Positions 26,933 to 36,567 of a stretch of 64,000 nt of DNA are shown piece after piece. This DNA comes from Streptococcus mitis (GTDB lineage: Bacteria > Bacillota > Bacilli > Lactobacillales > Streptococcaceae), in the NCBI RefSeq assembly GCF_003943935.1, contig NZ_RJOB01000004.1, positions 66,768 through 130,767 on the forward strand, given 5' to 3'. Position numbers and translations under genes: made by a program. Below the pieces are notes generated by a model. That model made no database searches, was not told the DNA's origin, and saw only the letters and a list, made by a program, of their open reading frames with translations. Every line of letters starts with the position of its first letter. The first letter of the stretch is position 1.

Positions 26933-29287
26933 ATGAAAGATAGAATAAAAGAATATTTGCAAGACAAGGGAAAGGTGACTGTCAATGACTTGGCTCAGGC
27001 TTTGGGAAAAGACGGATCCAAGGATTTTCGTGAGTTGATTAAAACCTTGTCCCTAATGGAAAGAAAGCACCTGATACGCTTTGAGGAAGATGGAAGTCTG
27101 ACTTTGGAAGTCAAGAAAAAACATGAAATTACTCTCAAGGGGATTTTTCATGCCCATAAAAATGGCTTTGGTTTTGTCAGCCTAGAAGGCGAGGAGGACG
27201 ACCTTTTTGTAGGGAAAAACGATGTCAACTATGCTATTGATGGTGATACCGTTGAGGTCGTCATCAAGAAAGTCGCTGACCGCAATAAGGGAACAGCAGC
27301 CGAAGCCAAAATTATTGATATCTTAGAACACAGCCTAACAACTGTTGTCGGCCAAATCGTTCTGGATCAGGAAAAGCCTAAGTATGCTGGCTATATTCGT
27401 TCGAAAAATCAGAAAATCAGCCAACCGATTTATGTGAAGAAACCAGCTCTAAAACTAGAGGGAACCGAAGTTCTCAAGGTCTTTATCGATAAATACCCAA
27501 GCAAGAAACATGATTTCTTTGTCGCCAGTGTCCTTGATGTTGTGGGACATTCAACGGATGTCGGAATTGATGTCCTTGAGGTTTTGGAGTCTATGGATAT
27601 TGTATCCGAGTTTCCAGAAGCTGTTGTCAAGGAAGCAGAAAGTGTGCCTGATGCTCCGTCTCAAAAGGATATGGAAGGCCGTCTGGACTTGAGAGATGAG
27701 ATTACTTTTACCATTGACGGTGCTGATGCCAAGGACTTGGACGATGCGGTACATATCAAGGCCTTGAAAAATGGAAACCTGGAGCTTGGGGTTCACATCG
27801 CAGATGTTTCCTACTATGTGACCGAGGGTTCTGCCCTTGATAAGGAAGCCCTGAATCGTGCGACTTCTGTTTATGTGACAGACCGTGTGGTCCCAATGCT
27901 TCCAGAACGACTATCAAATGGCATCTGCTCCCTCAATCCTCAAGTTGACCGTCTAACTCAGTCTGCCATTATGGAAATTGATAAACATGGTCGTGTGGTC
28001 AATTACACTATTACACAAACGGTTATCAAGACCAGTTTTCGTATGACCTATAGCGATGTCAATGATATCCTAGCAGGTGACGAGGAGAAGAGGCAAGAAT
28101 ATAAGAAAATTGTTCCAAGTATCGAACTCATGGCCAAGCTCCATGAAATTTTAGAAAACATGCGTGTGAAACGTGGTGCTCTCAATTTCGATACCAATGA
28201 AGCTAAGATTTTAGTGGATAAGCAAGGTAAGCCTGTTGATATCGTTCTTCGTCAGCGTGGTGTTGCCGAGCGCATGATTGAGTCCTTTATGTTGATTGCC
28301 AACGAAACAGTTGCCGAGCATTTCAGCAAGCTGGATCTACCTTTCATTTATCGTATCCATGAGGAGCCTAAGTCTGAAAAGGTTCAAAAGTTTATTGATT
28401 ATGCTTCGAGTTTTGGCTTGCGCATTTATGGGACTGCCAGTGAGATTAGCCAGGAGGCCCTCCAAGACATCATGCGTGCTGTTGAGGGAGAACCTTATGC
28501 GGATGTATTGTCAATGATGCTTCTTCGCTCCATGCAGCAGGCTCGCTATTCGGAGCACAATCACGGCCACTATGGACTTGCTGCAGACTATTACACTCAC
28601 TTTACCAGCCCGATTCGCCGTTATCCAGACCTCCTTGTTCACCGTATGATTCGGGATTACGGCCGTTCTAAGGAAGTAGCCGAGCATTTTGAGCAAGTGA
28701 TTCCAGAGATTGCAACCCAATCTTCCAACCGTGAGCGTCGTGCTATCGAGGCTGAGCGTGAAGTCGAAGCCATGAAAAAGGCTGAGTACATGGAAGAATA
28801 CGTGGGTGAAAAGTATGATGCAGTTGTATCAAGTATCGTTAAATTTGGTCTCTTTGTTGAATTGCCAAACACGGTTGAAGGATTGATTCATATCACCAAT
28901 CTACCTGAATTTTATCATTTTAATGAACGTGATTTAACCCTTCGTGGAGAAAAATCGGGTACAACCTTCCGTGTAGGTCAGCAGATTCGTATTCGCGTTG
29001 AAAGAGCTGATAAGATGACAGGTGAAATTGACTTCTCTTACATTCCAAGTGAATTTGATGTGATCGAAAAAGGCTTGAAACAGTCTAGTCGTAGTGACAG
29101 AGGGCGTGGTTCCAGTCGTCGTTCAGATAAGAAGGAAGACAAGAGAAAATCAGGACGCTCAAATGATAAGCGCAAGCATTCACAGAAAGATAAGAAGAAA
29201 AAAGGAAAGAAACCTTTTTATAAGGAAGTAGCTAAGAAAGGAGCCAAGCATGGCAAAGGGCGAGGGAAAGGTCGTCGCACAAAATAA
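26933..29287 (+). CDS. rnr: Ribonuclease R
   Basis: RNase R is a 3'-5' exonuclease that degrades structured RNA and, with SmpB/tmRNA, mRNAs of stalled ribosomes. The 784-residue protein has an N-terminal winged helix, cold-shock domains ([17 protein letters not shown]), the RNB catalytic core with [17 protein letters not shown] (the aspartates that bind magnesium) and [21 protein letters not shown] in two parts, an S1 domain ([20 protein letters not shown]) and a lysine-rich tail. smpB starts inside the last 38 bases, linking the two partners of trans-translation. Confidence 0.96.
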
Positions 29288-29717
29288 AAAGGCGCGCCAC
29301 GACTATACAATCGTAGATACGCTAGAAGCAGGAATGGTCCTGACTGGAACTGAAATCAAGAGTGTACGAGCTGCTCGAATCAATCTCAAGGATGGCTTTG
29401 CCCAAGTGAAAAATGGGGAGGTCTGGTTGAGCAATGTTCATATCGCACCTTACGAAGAGGGCAATATCTGGAACCAAGAGCCAGAACGTCGTCGAAAACT
29501 CTTACTCCATAAAAAGCAAATTCAAAAATTGGAACAAGAGACTAAAGGGACAGGAATGACGCTGGTTCCCCTTAAGGTCTATATCAAAGATGGCTATGCC
29601 AAGCTCCTTTTAGGCCTAGCTAAAGGGAAGCATGACTACGACAAACGGGAGTCTATCAAACGTCGTGAGCAAAACCGCGATATCGCGCGTGTTATGAAAG
29701 CTGTTAATCAGCGATAA
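29250..29717 (+). CDS. smpB: SsrA-binding protein SmpB
   Basis: SmpB carries tmRNA to stalled ribosomes. The 155-residue protein has the family blocks [36 protein letters not shown], and the basic C-terminal tail [14 protein letters not shown], typical for tmRNA binding. It starts inside rnr with SD AAAGGAG, overlap 38 bases. The pairing rnr-smpB is conserved; tehB follows 14 bases later. Confidence 0.97.
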
Positions 29718-29731
29718 AAAGAGGAATGAAG

Positions 29732-30592
29732 ATGGAAAAACTAGTTGCCTATAAACGAATGCCCTTGTGGACTAAAGAGACCATGCCAAAGGCTGTTCAG
29801 CAAAAGCACAATACCAAGGTCGGGACTTGGGGAAAGATTACTGTTGTAAAAGGAGTCCTCAAGTTTATTGAATTGACAGGAGATGGTGAGGTTTTAGCTG
29901 AGCACCTCTTTGAAGCAGGAGCCGACAATCCCATGGCACAACCTCAAGCTTGGCACCGAGTGGAGGCTGTAACAGACGATGTAGAATGGTACTTGGAATT
30001 TTATTGTAAACCTGAGGATTACTTCCCTAAGAAATACAATACCAATCCTGTTCATTCAGAGGTCCTAGAGGCAATGCAGACAGTAAAACCAGGGAAAGCC
30101 TTGGATTTGGGCTGTAGTCAGGGCCGTAACTCTCTCTTTCTTGCACAGAATGGTTTTGATGTGACAGCTGTAGATCAAAATGAATTATCTCTTGAAATCT
30201 TGCAAAGCATTGTGGAGCAGGAAGATCTGGACATGCCTGTTGGTCTTTACGATATCAATTCAGCCAGTATTGGACAAGCCTATGATTTTATCGTATCGAC
30301 AGTTGTTCTCATGTTTTTGCAAGCAGACCGCATTCCAGCTATTATTAAAAACATGCAGGAGCATACCAGTGTTGGAGGGTACAATCTTATCGTCTGTGCC
30401 ATGGACACGGAGGATTATCCTTGCTCGGTTAACTTTCCATTCACCTTTAAAGAAGGAGAACTGGCAGACTACTACAAGGATTGGGAGTTGGTCAAGTACA
30501 ATGAAAATCCAGGTCATCTGCACCGTCGCGATGAAAATGGCAATCGCATTCAACTACGCTTTGCGACAATGCTAGCTAAAAAAGTCAAATAA
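29732..30592 (+). CDS. tehB: SAM-dependent methyltransferase TehB
   Basis: TehB is a SAM-dependent methyltransferase known for tellurite resistance. The 286-residue protein is of the long type: an N-terminal DUF1971-like part (residues 1-85, [14 protein letters not shown]) fused to the methyltransferase domain with [17 protein letters not shown] (SAM motif I, near residue 120) and the acidic residue in VTAVDQNE. The start is the second of two ATGs (29732), as GAGGA lies 7 bases before it and only 2 before the first. It is the third gene after rnr-smpB; a terminator follows. The natural substrate is unknown. Confidence 0.9.
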   Translation: MEKLVAYKRMPLWTKETMPKAVQQKHNTKVGTWGKITVVKGVLKFIELTGDGEVLAEHLFEAGADNPMAQPQAWHRVEAVTDDVEWYLEFYCKPEDYFPKKYNTNPVHSEVLEAMQTVKPGKALDLGCSQGRNSLFLAQNGFDVTAVDQNELSLEILQSIVEQEDLDMPVGLYDINSASIGQAYDFIVSTVVLMFLQADRIPAIIKNMQEHTSVGGYNLIVCAMDTEDYPCSVNFPFTFKEGELADYYKDWELVKYNENPGHLHRRDENGNRIQLRFATMLAKKVK

Positions 30593-30599
30593 ACATGAA

Positions 30600-30634
30600 T
30601 GAAGATTAGGAATTTTCCTGATCTTTTTTCTTTT
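30600..30634 (+). terminator. Terminator after tehB
   Basis: AGATTAGGAA pairs with TTCCTGATCT (one G-U pair) and is followed by six Ts. As at comEA, its T tract runs into the next com box. Confidence 0.8.
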
Positions 30635-30635
30635 T

Positions 30636-30643
30636 TACGAATA
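30636..30643 (+). promoter_or_regulatory. com box (cin box) of coiA
   Basis: TACGAATA, identical to the octamer before comEA, preceded by a T-rich stretch and 22 bases before the coiA ATG. It marks coiA as a late competence gene. Confidence 0.92.
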
Positions 30644-30664
30644 ATATAGAAAAGGAGGAAAATC

Positions 30665-31618
30665 ATGTTTGTTGCGAAAGATGCTAGGGGAGAATTGGTA
30701 AATGTGCTAGAGGATAAGCTTGAGAAGCAAAACTACACCTGCCCAGCTTGTGGAGGCCAGCTCCGTTTGCGTCAAGGAACAAGTGTACGGACCCATTTTG
30801 CCCATAAATCTTTAAAAGACTGTGAATATTCCTCTGAAAATGAAAGTCCAGAACACCTGTCCAATAAGGAATCCCTCTATCACTGGTTGAAAAAAGAGGC
30901 AGATGTACAATTAGAGTACCCGATTCCAAATCTTAAACAGATTGCGGATGTGTTTGTAAATGGCAATCTAGCTCTAGAGGTTCAGTGTAGTCCCTTGCCT
31001 CAAAAAGTCCTTAAAGAGCGCAGTGAGGGCTATCGTAGTCAGGGTTACCAAGTACTGTGGTTGCTGGGTCAAAAACTGTGGCTCAAGGAGCGATTGACTC
31101 GTCTACAACAAGGTTTTCTTTATTTCAGTCAAAATATGGGCTTTTATGTTTGGGAAGTAGACAAGGGAAAACAGGTTTTAAGGCTTAAATATCTCATTTA
31201 CCAGGATCTCCGCGGTAAACTCCATTATCAAATAAAGGAATTTTCCTATGGTCAAGGTAGTTTATTGGAAATATTGCGTCTTCCCTATAAGAAACAAAAA
31301 ATATCTCATTTTACAGTTTCTCAGGACAAGGACATTTCTCGCTATATTCGGCAACAGCTTTACTATCAAAATCCCTTTTGGATGAAAGAACAAGCAGAAG
31401 CCTATCAAAAGGGGGAAAATCTCCTGACTTATGGGCTAAAAGAATGGTATCCACAAATTCGACCATTAGTAGGTGAGTTTTGCCAAATTGAGAAGGACTT
31501 AACCAGCTATTATCAGTATTTTCAAACCTATTACCAAGAAAATCCTCAAAATGATTGGCAAAAGCTTTATCCACCAGCCTTTTATCAGCAATATTTCTTG
31601 AAAAATATGGTAGAATAG
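30665..31618 (+). CDS. coiA: Competence protein CoiA
   Basis: CoiA is needed for recombination of transforming DNA after uptake. The 317-residue protein has an N-terminal zinc-ribbon-like part (YTCPACGGQLRLRQG, RTHFAHKSLKDCEYS), then a nuclease-like region with ESLYHWLKKE, VQLEYPIPNLKQIADVFVNG and ALEVQCSPL, which contains the acidic and lysine-type residues of restriction-like nucleases, and a variable C-terminal helical part. SD AAAGGAGG is strong. It lies alone behind a com box and ends 18 bases before pepF; no terminator separates them, so pepF may also be read in competence. Confidence 0.94.
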   Translation: MFVAKDARGELVNVLEDKLEKQNYTCPACGGQLRLRQGTSVRTHFAHKSLKDCEYSSENESPEHLSNKESLYHWLKKEADVQLEYPIPNLKQIADVFVNGNLALEVQCSPLPQKVLKERSEGYRSQGYQVLWLLGQKLWLKERLTRLQQGFLYFSQNMGFYVWEVDKGKQVLRLKYLIYQDLRGKLHYQIKEFSYGQGSLLEILRLPYKKQKISHFTVSQDKDISRYIRQQLYYQNPFWMKEQAEAYQKGENLLTYGLKEWYPQIRPLVGEFCQIEKDLTSYYQYFQTYYQENPQNDWQKLYPPAFYQQYFLKNMVE

Positions 31619-31636
31619 AAAGGATGGAGGAATCTA

Positions 31637-33439
31637 ATGGTATTACAAAGAAATGAAATAAATGAAAAAGATACATGGGATCTATCAACGATCTACCCAA
31701 CTGACCAGGCTTGGGAAGAAGCCTTAAAAGATTTAACAGAACAATTGGAGACAGTAGCCCAGTATGAAGGCCATCTCTTGGATAGTGCGGATAACCTACT
31801 AGAAATCACTGAATTTTCTCTTGAGATGGAACGCCAAATGGAGAAGCTTTACGTTTATGCACATATGAAGAATGACCAAGACACACGTGAAGCCAAGTAC
31901 CAAGAGTACTATGCTAAGGCCATGACACTCTACAGCCAGCTAGACCAAGCCTTTTCATTCTATGAACCTGAATTTATGGAAATTAGTGAAAAGCAGTATG
32001 CTGACTTTTTAGAGGCTCAACCAAAATTGCAGGTTTATCAACACTATTTTGATAAGCTTTTGCAAGGCAAGGATCACGTTCTTTCACAACGTGAAGAAGA
32101 ATTATTAGCTGGAGCTGGAGAAATCTTTGGTTCGGCAAGTGAAACCTTTGCGATTTTAGATAATGCAGATATAGTCTTTCCATTTGTTAAAGATGAAGAT
32201 GGTAATGAAGTACAATTATCACATGGCGTTTATATGCGCTTGATGGAGTCTAAAAATCGTGAGGTACGCCGTGGTGCCTATCAAGCCCTTTATGCGACTT
32301 ATGAACAATTCCAACATACCTATGCCAAAACCTTGCAAACCAATGTTAAGGTGCAAAACTACCGTGCCAAGGTTCGTCACTACAAGAGTGCTCGTCATGC
32401 AGCCCTAGCAGCGAATTTTGTTCCAGAGAGTGTTTATGACAATTTGGTAGCAGCAGTTCGCAAGCACTTGCCACTCTTGCATCGTTACCTTGAGCTTCGT
32501 TCAAAAATCTTGGGGATTTCAGACCTCAAGATGTACGATGTCTACACACCACTTTCATCTGTTGAATACAGTTTTACTTACCAAGAAGCCTTGAAAAAGG
32601 CAGAAGATGCCTTGGCAGTCTTGGGTGAGGATTACTTGAGCCGTGTTAAACGTGCCTTCAGTGAGCGTTGGATTGATGTTTACGAAAATCAAGGCAAGCG
32701 TTCAGGGGCCTACTCTGGTGGTTCTTACGATACCAATGCCTTTATGCTTCTTAACTGGCAGGACAATCTAGACAATCTCTTTACTCTTGTTCATGAAACA
32801 GGTCACAGTATGCATTCAAGCTATACTCGTGAAACGCAGCCTTATGTTTACGGAGATTATTCTATCTTCTTGGCTGAGATTGCCTCAACTACCAATGAGA
32901 ATATCTTGACGGAGAAATTGTTGGAAGAAGTGGAAGACGACGCAACGCGCTTTGCTATTCTTAATAACTTCTTGGACGGTTTCCGTGGAACAGTTTTCCG
33001 ACAAACTCAATTTGCTGAGTTTGAACACGCCATCCACCAAGCGGATCAAAATGGGGAAGTCTTGACAAGTGATTTCCTAAATAAACTCTATGCAGACTTG
33101 AACCAAGAGTATTATGGTTTGAGCAAGGAAGATAATCCTGAAATCCAATACGAGTGGGCACGTATTCCACACTTCTACTATAACTACTATGTATACCAAT
33201 ATTCAACAGGTTTTGCAGCAGCCTCAGCCTTGGCTGAAAAAATTGTCCATGGTAGTCAAGAAGACCGTGATCGCTATATCGACTACCTCAAGGCAGGTAA
33301 ATCTGACTATCCACTTAATGTCATGAGAAAAGCTGGTGTTGATATGGAGAAGGAAGACTACCTCAACGATGCCTTTGCAGTCTTTGAACGTCGTTTAAAT
33401 GAGTTTGAAGCCCTTGTTGAAAAATTGGGATTGGCATAA
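31637..33439 (+). CDS. pepF: Oligoendopeptidase F
   Basis: PepF (PepB in some streptococci) is a cytosolic M3-family metallopeptidase that cleaves short peptides. The 600-residue length is standard. The zinc motif HETGH with SMHSSY lies near residues 386-390, with the third ligand in the following [16 protein letters not shown] (glutamate). The N-terminal half is helical with [17 protein letters not shown], the family opening. It follows coiA by 18 bases and precedes an O-methyltransferase gene by one base. Confidence 0.95.
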   Translation: MVLQRNEINEKDTWDLSTIYPTDQAWEEALKDLTEQLETVAQYEGHLLDSADNLLEITEFSLEMERQMEKLYVYAHMKNDQDTREAKYQEYYAKAMTLYSQLDQAFSFYEPEFMEISEKQYADFLEAQPKLQVYQHYFDKLLQGKDHVLSQREEELLAGAGEIFGSASETFAILDNADIVFPFVKDEDGNEVQLSHGVYMRLMESKNREVRRGAYQALYATYEQFQHTYAKTLQTNVKVQNYRAKVRHYKSARHAALAANFVPESVYDNLVAAVRKHLPLLHRYLELRSKILGISDLKMYDVYTPLSSVEYSFTYQEALKKAEDALAVLGEDYLSRVKRAFSERWIDVYENQGKRSGAYSGGSYDTNAFMLLNWQDNLDNLFTLVHETGHSMHSSYTRETQPYVYGDYSIFLAEIASTTNENILTEKLLEEVEDDATRFAILNNFLDGFRGTVFRQTQFAEFEHAIHQADQNGEVLTSDFLNKLYADLNQEYYGLSKEDNPEIQYEWARIPHFYYNYYVYQYSTGFAAASALAEKIVHGSQEDRDRYIDYLKAGKSDYPLNVMRKAGVDMEKEDYLNDAFAVFERRLNEFEALVEKLGLA

Positions 33440-33440
33440 G

Positions 33441-34154
33441 ATGGTTGAATCGTATAGTAAGAATGCCAACCATAATATGCGTCGTCCTGTTGTTAAGGAA
33501 GAAATTGTAGACTTGATGCGCCAGCGTCAAAAGCAAGTCACAGGTTCTTTGAAAGAATTGGAAGATTTTGCTCGCAAGGAAAATATTCCCATTATTCCTC
33601 ATGAAACGGTTGCTTACTTCCGTTTTCTTATGGAAACCATGCAGCCTAAAAATATTCTGGAAATTGGGACGGCTATCGGTTTTTCAGCTCTTTTAATGGC
33701 AGAACATGCGCCAAAGGCCAAGATTACAACCATTGACCGCAATCCAGAGATGATTGGTTTTGCCAAGGAAAATTTTGCCCAGTTTGACAGTCGCAAGCAA
33801 ATCACACTCCTAGAGGGAGATGCGGTAGATGTCTTATCTACCCTGACAGAGTCCTATGATTTCGTCTTTATGGATTCTGCCAAATCTAAATACATCGTCT
33901 TTCTGCCAGAAATCCTCAAACATTTGGAAGTTGGTGGTGTGGTTGTCTTGGATGATATTTTCCAAGGTGGTGATGTTGCCAAGGATATTATGGAAGTCCG
34001 GCGTGGTCAGCGAACCATTTACAGAGGACTTCAAAGACTGTTTGATGCAACCTTAGACAATCCAGGACTCACAGCAACATTAGTACCTCTGGGGGACGGA
34101 ATTCTCATGCTTCGTAAAAATGTAGCAGATGTTCAACTGCCTGAAAGCGAATGA
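33441..34154 (+). CDS. O-methyltransferase, class I SAM-dependent
   Basis: A 237-residue enzyme of the caffeoyl-CoA/catechol O-methyltransferase-like family, which includes tRNA hydroxyuridine methyltransferase TrmR of Bacillus. Motif I is ILEIGTAIGFSALLMA near residue 72, then TIDRNPEMIGFAKENFA, FVFMDSAKSKY with the metal-binding aspartate, and GGVVVLDDIFQGGDV with two further acidic ligands. The ATG starts one base after the pepF stop; an upstream open frame inside pepF is rejected. pepF, this gene and prsA stand in the same order in pneumococcus. Substrate not proven; TrmR function is plausible. Confidence 0.88.
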   Translation: MVESYSKNANHNMRRPVVKEEIVDLMRQRQKQVTGSLKELEDFARKENIPIIPHETVAYFRFLMETMQPKNILEIGTAIGFSALLMAEHAPKAKITTIDRNPEMIGFAKENFAQFDSRKQITLLEGDAVDVLSTLTESYDFVFMDSAKSKYIVFLPEILKHLEVGGVVVLDDIFQGGDVAKDIMEVRRGQRTIYRGLQRLFDATLDNPGLTATLVPLGDGILMLRKNVADVQLPESE

Positions 34155-34178
34155 TTTTCAGAAAAATTTAAGAAAATA

Positions 34179-34187
34179 TAGTAAAAT
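34179..34187 (+). promoter_or_regulatory. Possible promoter of prsA
   Basis: TAAAAT at 34182-34187 after ATATAG, 33 bases before the start. No clear -35. Confidence 0.35.
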
Positions 34188-34220
34188 AGATAGGGTAACA
34201 CTTATCTCAAAGGAGTAGAC

Positions 34221-35159
34221 ATGAAGAAAAAACTATTGGCAGGTGCCATTACACTATTATCAGTAGCAACTTTAGCAGCTTGTTCGAAAGGTTCAGAAGG
34301 AGCAGACCTTATCAGCATGAAAGGAGATGTTATCACTGAACATCAGTTTTATGAGCAAGTGAAGAGCAATCCTTCAGCTCAACAAGTGTTGTTGAACTTG
34401 ACAATCCAAAAAGTATTTGAGAAACAATATGGCTCAGAAGTAGATGACAAAGAAGTCAATGACACTATTGCAGAAGAAGAAAAACAATATGGTGACAACT
34501 ACCAACGTGTCTTGTCACAAGCAGGTATGACACTTGAAACACGTAAAGCTCAAATTCGTACAAGTAAATTAGTTGAGTTGGCAGTTAAGAAAGCAGCAGA
34601 AGCTGAATTGACAGATGATGCTTATAAGAAAGCCTTTGATGAATACACTCCAGATGTAACGGCTCAAATCATTCGTCTTGATAATGAGGATAAAGCGAAA
34701 GAAATTCTTGAAAAAGCCAAGGCAAGTGGCGCAGATTTCGCTCAACTAGCTAAAGATAACTCAACAGATGAGAAAACGAAAGCGAACGGTGGAGAAATCA
34801 CCTTTGATTCAGCTTCAACAGAAGTACCAGATCAAGTTAAGAAAGCAGCTTTTGCCTTGGATGTTAACGGAATTTCTGATGTCATTACAGTCACTGGCAC
34901 ACAAGCATACAGCAGCCAATATTATATTGTGAAACTCATTAAGAAAACAGAAAAATCATCTAATATTGATGACTACAAAGAAAAATTAAAAACTGTTATC
35001 TTAACTCAAAAACAAAATGATGCGTCATTTGTTCAAAGTATTATCGGAAAAGAATTGCAAGCAGCTAATATCAAGGTCAAAGACCAAGCCTTCCAAAATA
35101 TTTTCACTCAATATATCGGTGGTGGAGATTCAAGCTCAAGCAGTTCTTCAAAAGAATAA
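34221..35159 (+). CDS. prsA: Foldase lipoprotein PrsA (PpmA type)
   Basis: PrsA helps secreted proteins fold on the outer side of the membrane; the pneumococcal form is also called PpmA. The 312-residue protein has a lipoprotein signal peptide (MKKKLLAGAITLLSVA ending in the lipobox LAAC, cysteine 21), a helical N-domain, a parvulin-type PPIase domain (about residues 145-240: TAQIIRLDNEDKAKEILEKA, NGGEITFDSAS) that looks degenerate, and a C-terminal tail of repeated serines (GGGDSSSSSSSKE). SD AAAGGAG. Behind it is a terminator, then ftsW. Confidence 0.94.
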   Translation: MKKKLLAGAITLLSVATLAACSKGSEGADLISMKGDVITEHQFYEQVKSNPSAQQVLLNLTIQKVFEKQYGSEVDDKEVNDTIAEEEKQYGDNYQRVLSQAGMTLETRKAQIRTSKLVELAVKKAAEAELTDDAYKKAFDEYTPDVTAQIIRLDNEDKAKEILEKAKASGADFAQLAKDNSTDEKTKANGGEITFDSASTEVPDQVKKAAFALDVNGISDVITVTGTQAYSSQYYIVKLIKKTEKSSNIDDYKEKLKTVILTQKQNDASFVQSIIGKELQAANIKVKDQAFQNIFTQYIGGGDSSSSSSSKE

Positions 35160-35162
35160 AAC

Positions 35163-35191
35163 AGAAAAGAGCCAAGTGCTCTTTTTCTTAT
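35163..35191 (+). terminator. Terminator after prsA
   Basis: AAGAGC pairs with GCTCTT around CAAGT and is followed by TTTTCTT. Small but compact intrinsic terminator. Confidence 0.7.
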
Positions 35192-35240
35192 GAGAAAATC
35201 TTCTATCTTAAGGGTAAGAGTTTTTTTCTTTCGGAAAAAA

Positions 35241-35249
35241 TGGTATAAT
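35241..35249 (+). promoter_or_regulatory. Promoter of ftsW
   Basis: Perfect extended -10 TGGTATAAT (hexamer 35244-35249), 70 bases before the ftsW start. -35 region is T-rich without a good hexamer. Confidence 0.55.
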
Positions 35250-35319
35250 AGCAATCAAAACTAGAAAATAAACGGAATTTGGGAATAATTTCTTTTATTC
35301 TCATTAGATTGGTGATACT

Positions 35320-36543
35320 ATGAAGATTAGTAAGAGGCACCTATTAAACTATTCTATCCTAGTTCCTTATTTGCTTTTATCTATTTTGGGCTTGATTGTA
35401 GTTTATTCTACAACCAGTGCCATTCTTATCGAAGAAGGTAAAAGTGCCCTGCAATTAGTTCGAAGTCAGGGAATGTTTTGGGGCTTTAGTTTAATATTGA
35501 TTGCCTTGATATATAAGCTGAAACTGAATTTTTTAAGAAAAGAACGACTTTTATTTATTGTTATGTTTGTTGAGCTAATTCTATTGGCTCTGGCTCGCTT
35601 AATTGGTACGCCGGTCAATGGAGCCTATGGTTGGATATCAGTAGGACCTTTGACCATTCAGCCAGCTGAGTATTTGAAGATTATTATCGTCTGGTACTTG
35701 GCCCAACGTTTTTCAAAACAACAGGATGAAATTGCTGTTTATGATTTCCAAGTTTTAACTCAAAATCAATGGCTTCCTCGTGCTTTTAATGATTGGCGTT
35801 TTGTCCTCTTGGTCATGATAGGAAGTTTAGCTATTTTCCCAGATTTGGGGAATGCTACTATCCTAGCTTTGGTTGCTTTGATTATGTACACAGTTAGTGG
35901 GATTGCTCATCGCTGGTTTGTAGCCTTTATCGGTCTTTTGTTTGGCGTTTCCGCCCTTTCCTTAACAGCTATTGATATGATAGGGGTTGATAAGTTTTTA
36001 AAAGTTCCAGTATTTGGATATGTGGCCAAGCGTTTCAGTGCCTACTTTAATCCCTTTGCTGATTTGGCAGGAGCAGGCCACCAACTTGCAAATTCCTACT
36101 TTGCCATGGTCAATGGTGGATGGTTTGGTCTAGGTTTAGGAAATTCAATCGAAAAACGTGGCTATCTACCAGAAGCCCATACAGACTTTGTATTTTCAAT
36201 TGTCATTGAAGAGTTTGGATTTGTGGGTGCCAGCTTGATTTTAGCCCTTGTCTTTTTCCTCATTTTGCGAATTATCCTAGTAGGAATTCGTGCTAAGAAT
36301 CCCTTTAATTCCATGATGGCGATTGGAGTTGGGGGGATGATGTTGGTACAGGTCTTTGTTAATATCGGTGGAATTTCTGGTATTATTCCCTCAACAGGAG
36401 TTACCTTCCCCTTCTTATCGCAAGGAGGGAACAGTCTTTTGGTATTATCTGTAGCCATCGCCTTTGTCTTAAATATTGATGCAAGTGAAAAACGTGCCAA
36501 ATTGTATGAGGAGTTAGAAGCTCACTCATCACACTATATGTAG
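35320..36543 (+). CDS. ftsW: Cell division peptidoglycan polymerase FtsW
   Basis: FtsW is the SEDS-family glycosyltransferase that polymerises septal peptidoglycan together with a class B PBP. The 407-residue protein has about ten membrane helices, the sequence NGAYGWISVGPLTIQPAEYLK (in two pieces; family signature), ANSYFAMVNGGWFGLGLGNS, EAHTDFVFSIVIEEFGFVG and GVTFPFLSQGGNSLL near the end. The aspartate of the catalytic site lies in the TDFVFS region. It is followed by ppc after 24 bases. In this window it comes directly after prsA. Confidence 0.95.
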   Translation: MKISKRHLLNYSILVPYLLLSILGLIVVYSTTSAILIEEGKSALQLVRSQGMFWGFSLILIALIYKLKLNFLRKERLLFIVMFVELILLALARLIGTPVNGAYGWISVGPLTIQPAEYLKIIIVWYLAQRFSKQQDEIAVYDFQVLTQNQWLPRAFNDWRFVLLVMIGSLAIFPDLGNATILALVALIMYTVSGIAHRWFVAFIGLLFGVSALSLTAIDMIGVDKFLKVPVFGYVAKRFSAYFNPFADLAGAGHQLANSYFAMVNGGWFGLGLGNSIEKRGYLPEAHTDFVFSIVIEEFGFVGASLILALVFFLILRIILVGIRAKNPFNSMMAIGVGGMMLVQVFVNIGGISGIIPSTGVTFPFLSQGGNSLLVLSVAIAFVLNIDASEKRAKLYEELEAHSSHYM

Positions 36544-36567
36544 AGCTGAGAGTAGAAAGGATTGCCT

